DNA of 64,000 nucleotides from Rhineura floridana (taxonomy: Eukaryota; Chordata; Lepidosauria; Squamata; Rhineuridae): contig NC_084480.1 of NCBI RefSeq assembly GCF_030035675.1, positions 18,805,263 through 18,869,262 on the forward strand, written 5' to 3'. Below are positions 58,128 to 64,000 of the stretch, piece after piece. Below the pieces are notes generated by a model. That model worked only from the letters and a program-made list of their open reading frames with translations, did not search any database and was not told where the DNA came from. Numbering within the stretch: position 1 is the stretch's first letter; each line of letters begins with the position of its first letter. A program made the translations under genes and the position numbers.

Positions 58128-59140
58128 TAAGAACATAAGAAGAGCCCTGGTGGATCAGGCCAATGGCCCATCTACTCCAACATCCTGTTCTCACAGTAGC
58201 CAACCAGATGCCTATTGGAAACCTACAAGCAGGACCTGAGCACAAGAGCACTCACCTCACCTGCAGTTTCCAGCAACTGGTATTCAGAAGCATACTGCCT
58301 CTGAGGCAAAGCATAGTCATCATGGCTAGTAGCCATTGATAGTCTTACCCTCCATGCATTTGTGTCAGGGCTGTGGAGTCGGTACGCCAAACCTTCGACT
58401 CCAAGTCCGACCTCTATTTTTCCACTGTCCGACTCCTTCATAAATGGCAAATGTATATTAACTAGTAATAACAAATTTACTGTAGTAAAATGGTAGCACA
58501 AGGCATTTCATCACCACCACATGAACCCAGAACTTGGAAAAGTTACTTTTTTAAACTACAACTCCCATCAGCCCCAGGGATTGGGCTCGTGGGAGTTGTA
58601 GTTCAAAAAAGTAGCTTTTCCAAGCTCTGGATTCACGTGGTGGTGATGAAATGCCTTGTGCTACCATTTTACTACAGTAAATTTGTTATTACTAGTTAAT
58701 ATACATTTGCCATTTATGAAGGAGTCAGAATCAGAGTCGGTACATTTCTACCGACTCCACCCAAAATTGCTTCCAACTCCATAGCACTTATTTGTGTAAT
58801 CCTCTTTTAAAGCCATCCAAGTTGGTGACCATCACTGCCTCCTGTTGGTGCAAATTCCATTGTTTAATTATGCGCTGCATGAAAAAATACTTTTGTCTGT
58901 GCAGAATTATCCAACATTCAGCTTCATTCGATGTCCATGAATTCTAGTGTTACAAGAGAGGGAGAAAAACTTCTCTCTATCAACATTGTCCATGCCATGC
59001 GTAATTTTATACACTTCTATCATGTCGCCTCTTACTCGCCTTTTCTCTAAAGTAAAAAGCCCCAAATGTTGCAACCTTGCCTCGTAAGGAGTTGCTCCTT
59101 CCCCTTGATCATTCTGTTGTCCTGTTCTGAACCTTACTGA
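58128..59140 (-). mobile_element. CR1 LINE 3' end split by a palindromic hAT MITE
   Basis: 58128-58365 and 58790-59140 are successive parts of a minus-strand CR1 (AGAACATAAGAAGAGCCC, GGCTAGTAGCCATTGATAG; then AAAGCCATCCAAGTTGGTG, TTTTATACACTTCTATCATG). The hAT element at 58366-58789 separates them. Confidence 0.88.
58366..58789. mobile_element. Long palindromic hAT MITE, 424 bp
   Basis: An exact 8-bp duplication ATTTGTGT lies at 58358-58365 and 58790-58797. The ends are CAGGGCTGTGGAGTCGG and the complement of CCAACTCCATAGCACTT. The arms pair almost throughout (CAAATGTATATTAACTAG / CTAGTTAATATACATTTG; GGTAGCACAAGGCATTTC / GAAATGCCTTGTGCTACC). The center (about 58527-58624) is the same palindrome as the element at 31276-31392. 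Confidence 0.93.
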
Positions 59141-59496
59141 CTAATATTCCCCATTCTCTATCACATGTTACTTGCATTTGATATTTATTTATGTTTCTGC
59201 AAGTCTGGAAAGTTCTCTTTTGCGTGTATCTAATCTTATAGTTTCAGTTCTGCCCCTTTTGGGGGTGGTGATGCAATTTTTGTTATGTTCTCATTTGTTC
59301 TTACTGTTCTACAATTCAGTATGAATATTGATTTTGATCAGTGGTTTTAAAGTATCAGGCTGAATGTTAAATTTTAAGTGCAAACTAGAAGATAATGTTC
59401 TTGCAAAATGTGAAATTCATGATGAATTGAAAGAAAATCACACATAGTAAAGCTCAAGGTGGCTGACTCACTGCTTTCGCACTTAACATTTTTCAG
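59141..59496. other. C18orf54 intron 1, distal end
   Basis: AT-rich intron with nothing recognisable. It ends in the acceptor CTTAACATTTTTCAG at 59496. Confidence 0.5.
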
Positions 59497-59500
59497 AACC

Positions 59501-59539
59501 ATGTCTAGCAGTTCCAGGAGACCATTTGGTGAAAAGTAA
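59501..59539 (+). CDS. Upstream ORF, 12 codons, overlapping the start
   Basis: The frame [12 protein letters not shown] starts at an ATG with A at -3 and stops at TAA 59537-59539. The main ATG (59539-59541) shares the last base, making TAATG. It is in the same exon as the main start. If real it would act in cis on translation. I have not seen whether it is conserved. Confidence 0.4.
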   Translation: MSSSSRRPFGEK

Positions 59540-59824
59540 TGGCTTGCTTGATTAAAAAAGGCAATATCTACTCCCCGGAATCAACTGTGTCTTCTCTTCT
59601 GGCAGATTGTAGCCTTAGCAATAGCAGTGGCTCATTGAACTCCCACAGTTCAATCCAGTACAAGCACAAGCTTTATAGGTCTGCATCTCAAGCTCTGGAG
59701 GCCTATATTGAGGATTTTGATCTCAGCCTTGCGTCATCAGAAGTAAGACCTGGAAAAATCTGCATTACCCAGAGCACTCCTAAAAACCTGAGGTCCTCAA
59801 AGGACAGTTTCAAGCACAAGTATG
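59539..59824 (+). CDS. C18orf54: C18orf54 first coding exon
   Basis: It encodes residues 1-95: [53 protein letters not shown]. The donor is AAGTATG|GTATGT, carrying one base. The acceptor of the exon is at 59495-59496, so 42 bases of 5' UTR with the short upstream ORF belong to it. Confidence 0.87.
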
Positions 59825-62058
59825 GTATGTGGGTGTTTTTCCTTTCTGTAAGGACAAAACCTTGGTTCATATTAAGAGTCACTTTCGAGTGCTGCAGCTA
59901 AGGCACAGGTTTTTTTTGCTCAGTTTATATAATTTGGGCTTTATTTGCATTCTTTATGCCGTGACATTTTGGCGGTTTTCAGTGGGGGATGAGTGGTGAG
60001 CTTGTACGTAGGATGTCAGTAAAAGATGATGCACCAGCATAGTAACTTTAGTAACTTCATGGCATCACTTGAGATGAGGGCCAGTGATTTTTGTGATAAT
60101 CCTGTAGCAGCTACTGATTATTTCTTTTATACATTCATGTTAAATGATGGCAGTGATGTGAATAATATAGGAGAGGAAATAATTGGTAAAGACTTTATGT
60201 ATCTTGATTCAAGCCATGGAAGTATTATTTATTTATTTACTGTATTTTTGTCCTGCTTTTCTTAAGTGGGTTCACATCAATAAAAAGAGAGAGGGAGAAG
60301 TCCTGCTTATCAGGCTTACAAACTAAAAAGTCAAGACACTCAAGGAAAGAGGAGTGGAGGGAAAAGGTAGAGGAGGGAGATCAGTGCTTCAAGGCCAGAA
60401 CAAAATGGTGCGCTATAAAAGGGCATTTATATCCGGGTCAGGCCAGGTTGACCTTCCCTTGCAGGTGTTCTTGCTTGAATAGCAATTACTTGTTCCTTTG
60501 GTCAGAGTGTTCTTTCCCCTTGCTTCTACAGTTCGAAGGCAACAGGCAGTTGGAGAGCTCTGTGTTCTTTCAGGCGGGGGCTGCAAGCTCCCTGCAGCTG
60601 CTCCTTTTGTGATGGATGAGACCTGTTTGGTCTCACATTTACCTTGATGTTATAGGGAAGCAGCCTACCAGTGGCCCTAGGCCCCCTTGCTAGTGGCAGA
60701 AGCCAGTATTTGCTTCCTTTCTGCTCTCCCAGGGCAACTATCAGTTGGAGCTGTGTGATCTTTCAGGTGGGGTTGGGGTTGGGGGGAAGTGACAACACAG
60801 AACATATAGTTGTAGCCAGAACGTTTAGGGTATATGGCTTTTAGTTTCTCAGAATGACTTTGCCAATGTTGGGGACAAAATCAGCTGATAATGTTAATAA
60901 AGAACAGCTCACATAAAAACAATGAAGAGTCTTGTTGCAGTTGATTCACATGAGTAGTATAATGTCTGATTAAGCATTTTCACAGAACTCAAGAGTGGCA
61001 GCTTCCATGAGCAAAGATGCATTCCCGACATGCACCCCTCATAGAAGCAGCTGTTCCAACTTCCATATTTTTATTGGACATTACATTACTTGAGAAGGAA
61101 AGCACTCATGTCAGTAGTTATGTGTGTCATCCTCTGCATGTCTTTTGATAAGTCCTACTGAGTTCATAGGGACTTATTCCCAGATAAGTATGTATATGTT
61201 TGCAACTTTAATGCACTTCTAGTGCAATTGTACCTTTGTTAAATATTTTAAAGGTGTTTGGGGGGGATTTCTTTTACAGTTTTGTAATACACATATATAA
61301 AACCACTTCTTGCTTTTTAGCTTTGGAGAACTTTAAGCAGCAAGCTGCATTAGGTTCGGTTGCACCATATCTGAGGAGAAAAGCTGCTTATGATCCAGAT
61401 ATGCTTAGTCTCACTACAGATGACCTTCTAACGTACCCTGCAGATGGTTCTGTATCTTTTATCCATGCTGCTGCCTTCAGATCAGTGCCCAAGGGTATCA
61501 ACCTGAACAGGAAGTCATTGATATCGTCTGCTTCCTGTGCTCATCAGACTTCATCCTTTGGCAATAAAGAAGAGTTGAATTTTCCCAAATATCCTGCTGT
61601 TTCCCCTTCATACAAACAATCTAGCAGAAATGTGCACGCACAGCAGAGATTTCACAAACACCACTCTAGGCATTCTTTGAAGAATCAGCTTATTGAAGAA
61701 GATGATTCTGAGTCTGTTTTTCATAAGAACTATCCAAGGTGGCTTACAAGCCAGAAATCTGACTTAAGCGTTTCGGGGATAAGTAGCATTCCCGACTTTG
61801 AGTATCCAATCTGGCTGAAGAGTCATAATCTCTTGCCGGATTCAAGCAATGAAAGTTCTACCTGGACACCCGATGCAGAGAACAATCACACATTTTTGCA
61901 AAATAGCAAGACATTGATAAGTAGTCAAAATGTGGACAGAACAAACAACCCTGGATGTTTTGGACATAATGGTTTTTTGTGTCTACAAAATGAGCACGAA
62001 GTTCAAAGAAATAGCCAAAATAGCCAAGGCTTAGGAGAGCAGAAGTATCCACTTACAG
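59539..62058 (+). CDS. C18orf54: C18orf54/LAS2 homolog, 5' coding part
   Basis: The two exons seen, 59539-59824 and 61321-62058, give 341 codons; the gene continues beyond the window. The protein starts [20 protein letters not shown], with [19 protein letters not shown] and [15 protein letters not shown], text I recall as typical of C18orf54 (lung adenoma susceptibility 2), a protein of poorly known function found next to STARD6. It is rich in Ser and Asn, hydrophilic, with no signal peptide or membrane segment and no catalytic motif. Splice phases agree (one base carried at both junctions). The start at 59539 has G at -3 and +4. The first exon is non-coding, in the CpG block at 56.5-56.7 kb. 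Confidence 0.85.
59825..61320. other. C18orf54 intron 2, unassigned
   Basis: A plus-strand frame at 60026-60230 ([18 protein letters not shown], then [14 protein letters not shown]) looks protein-like, but no splice sites or family support it. A short L2-like tail lies at 60225-60290. The rest is unassigned. The acceptor TTCTTGCTTTTTAG ends at 61320. Confidence 0.4.
61321..62058 (+). CDS. C18orf54: C18orf54 second coding exon (long)
   Basis: It encodes residues 96-341: [40 protein letters not shown], then a long Ser/Asn/His-rich region ([35 protein letters not shown]). The donor is CTTACAG|GTAACT. No stop is present. The next exon lies outside the window. Confidence 0.87.
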
Positions 62059-62489
62059 GTAACTCACAGAGGCATTTCATTTGGTTGTCAACGAGACTCT
62101 GAAATGTAATATGAAAATGAATCCAGAATGTTTCTTACATGTTTCTACTACCATTATACCGTTTGGCCTGGTGCAGACACAGTACTGCTCAATCTTTAAA
62201 TGTGATTGGGTGTCAGTAGTACCCTGCAAGCTCATGTACTTCTCCTGACCTCTTCCATTATAATCTTTGAGTTAACTAGGAGCCTGTTTTTTCACTAACC
62301 ACAGTTAGCACCAAACCACAGTTTGAAACCATGATTTTTAGTGGATTTCAAAATGGTGCTTACTATGGTTAGAACTAATCAAAACACAAAAGAGCAGTAA
62401 AGATGATGATAAAAACTGTTAAAGCTAATAAAGCTAACCATTGTTGGAAAACATGAGCAAATTGGACAGATTTACCCTATTGTGTAAAA
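62059..62489. other. C18orf54 intron 3, proximal part
   Basis: A decayed foldback with CCACAGTTAGCACC..ACCATGATTTTTAGTGG lies at about 62290-62410 (compare 16.5 and 41.8 kb). Nothing else is recognised. Confidence 0.45.
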
Positions 62490-62905
62490 AACAGTAAATA
62501 CAACACCAGGAAAATAAGTCTAGGGAGATAGTTCGACAACTGGGGCACCACTCTAGAAAATACCCTCTCCCCAATAGGCGCCTGTCTCACTTCTATAAGT
62601 AAGAGCACCTGGAGAAAGACCTTAGCAGGGATCTCATATTCATCTGGGGAAAAAGTAGTCTGGTCCTAATTCTTTATGACTTTATAGCAGATGTGGGGAA
62701 GCTGTGGTTCTCCAGGTGCTGAAGCACCTCCCAACAGCCCTAGCCAGCTTGCCTGATGATTGACAATGATGGGAGATGTGGTCCAGCAACATCTCAAGGG
62801 CTAAATGTTCCTCATCTCTGCTTTATAGATTAAAACAAGTAGTTTGAATTGTGCCTGGAAAAGCCAATGAAGATTTTAAAGAACTGTCAAGTCCCAGTTT
62901 AAAAA
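62490..62905 (-). mobile_element. Old L2 LINE 3' part, split by a MITE
   Basis: CAACTGGGGCACCACTCTAG, CACCTGGAGAAAGACCTTAG and TATAGATTAAAACAAGTAGT follow the L2 3' region on the minus strand. The palindromic MITE at 62688-62820 interrupts it. Confidence 0.65.
62688..62820. mobile_element. Palindromic hAT MITE, 133 bp, exact duplication
   Basis: CTTTATAG flanks it on both sides (62680-62687, 62821-62828). The ends are CAGATGTGGGGAA and TTCCTCATCTCTG. The arms include CAACAGCCCTAGCCAG and GATGGGAGATGTGGTCC. This copy fixes the superfamily of the dispersed GTAGTCC palindromes as hAT. Confidence 0.9.
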
Positions 62906-63126
62906 ACATGGCTGGGGTATAGTTAGCACCAAGAGTGAAAGTGGTAGAGGAAGAGCATGAGTGCCCATGGGGCATGCCTAATTACCTAACCATAGCTGGC
63001 AACTGGGCAGCACTATGTTTGCACTAGATTTCTGCGGCCTTGTATGGTAATTCCTACCCTGGGCTGTAGTCAGCAGGAGGAAATTGTCAGCTGCTTAGAG
63101 GAGGTGGTCACATGATGATTATAGTC

Positions 63127-64000
63127 AATAATAATAATAAAATTTTATTTGTGAGTCGCCTATCTGGCCAAATTAACGGCCACTCTAGGCGACGTACAAC
63201 TTCACAGTAAAAATACAATAAAAGCCAATGAGGACCACAACAATAATAATATTACCATATTAAAAACTAACCCACCCCAGAGGTCCCGTAGGCCTGCCTG
63301 AACAGCCAGGTCTTTAAGGCCCGGTGGAAACCTATCAAGGAAGGGGCATGGCGGAGGTCAAAAGGAAGGGAGTTCCAGAGGGTGGGGGCCACAACTGAAA
63401 ATGCCTTTTCTCTCTGGTCCGCACCAGCCTCGCTATCTTAACTGGTGGGACCGAGAGAAGGTCTTGTGTGGCTGATCTTGTTAGGCGGCATAATTGGTGA
63501 TGCTGGAGGCACTCCTTCAGATAAACTGGGCCAAAACCGTATAGGGCTTTAAAGGTCAACACCAACACCTTGAATTGGGCCCGGTAGACAACTGGTAGCC
63601 AGTGTAGATCTATTAACACCAGAGTGATATGATCACAGCGACGGCTGTTCTTAATCAAACGTGCCGCCGCATTCTGTATCTGTTGTAATTTCCGGACCAT
63701 TTTCAAGGGTAGCCCCACGTAGAGCGCATTACAGTAGTCTAATTGGGAGAAGACCAGGGCATGTATCACCCATGGGAGCAGATGGGCAGGAAGGTAGGGT
63801 TGCAGCCTCCTTATCAGATGTAATTGATACCAAGCTGCCCGGCTCACTGCCAAGACCTGAGCCTCCATGGACAGCTGGGAGTCAAGAATGACCCCGAGGC
63901 TGCGGACCTGGTCTTTTAAGGGTAATCTTACCCCATTGAACACCAGGTCTATATCCCCCAACCTGCCCCTATCTCCCACGAGCAACACCTCGGTCTTGTC
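63127..64000 (-). mobile_element. L2-clade LINE, runs off the window
   Basis: The minus strand encodes VRSLGVILDSQLSMEAQVLA, SQLDYCNALYVGLPLKMVRK and ITLVLIDLHWLPVVYRAQFK (63988-63335), the C-terminal part of the L2 reverse transcriptase. The 3' end lies near 63127 (ATAATAATAAAATTTTATTT). The frame is open for 217 codons to 63335, though its last residues look shifted. The 5' part lies beyond 64000. Confidence 0.9.

Noticed and set aside
1-64000. Bacterial-type operon, CRISPR array or prophage
   Set aside because: The window is intron-split vertebrate DNA with LINEs and SINEs; no direct-repeat/spacer pattern and no prokaryotic gene order is present.

Overview
This window is vertebrate nuclear DNA, almost certainly from a squamate reptile (lizard or snake; species not determinable). 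The evidence is intron-split vertebrate genes in dense retroelement DNA of the squamate type: CR1 and L2 LINEs, RTE/BovB tails, a Sauria-type SINE, a tRNA-Ala-like SINE, hAT MITEs, a Penelope-like element and a Copia-type LTR element.

Three host genes can be assembled exon by exon from homology plus splice sites. (1) POLI (DNA polymerase iota, + strand, 5.1-35.9 kb) is complete in ten coding exons. All splice phases agree and the product is 745 aa. (2) STARD6 (sterol-binding START protein, - strand, 53.3-40.9 kb) is complete in six coding exons, 210 aa, with a probable non-coding first exon near 56.4 kb. (3) C18orf54/LAS2 (+ strand) has a CpG-rich first exon ending at 56717 and two coding exons (59.5 and 61.3-62.1 kb), then runs out of the window. 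The order and orientation POLI>, <STARD6, C18orf54> match what I know of the human chromosome 18 locus. STARD6 and C18orf54 appear to share a bidirectional promoter around 56.36-56.72 kb.

Layout: 0-4.1 kb holds a SINE, a CR1 copy with long ORFs and a BovB tail. From 4.9 to 36.6 kb is POLI. Its introns hold a solo LTR carrying a 1.05 kb hAT element (11.3-13.0 kb), a second LTR split by a CR1 with an open 712-codon reverse transcriptase frame (20.2-23.1 kb), and a Copia-type element with two 340 bp LTRs (25.9-29.05 kb). From 36.6 to 40.9 kb are MITEs, a MIR-like SINE and a BovB tail. From 40.9 to 56.4 kb is STARD6 with many MITEs and a Penelope-like element. From 56.4 to 64 kb is C18orf54, with a minisatellite directly after exon 1 and a long palindromic hAT MITE inside an old CR1.

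I saw no real tRNA or rRNA gene, no CRISPR array and no prokaryotic or organellar DNA. The sequence points most worth following are the PCNA-binding-like C-terminus of POLI, the microsatellite that serves as the polypyrimidine tract of POLI exon 9, the TAATG-coupled upstream ORF of C18orf54, the donor-like minisatellite, the half-tRNA primer site of the Copia element, and several nested insertions dated by target-site duplications.
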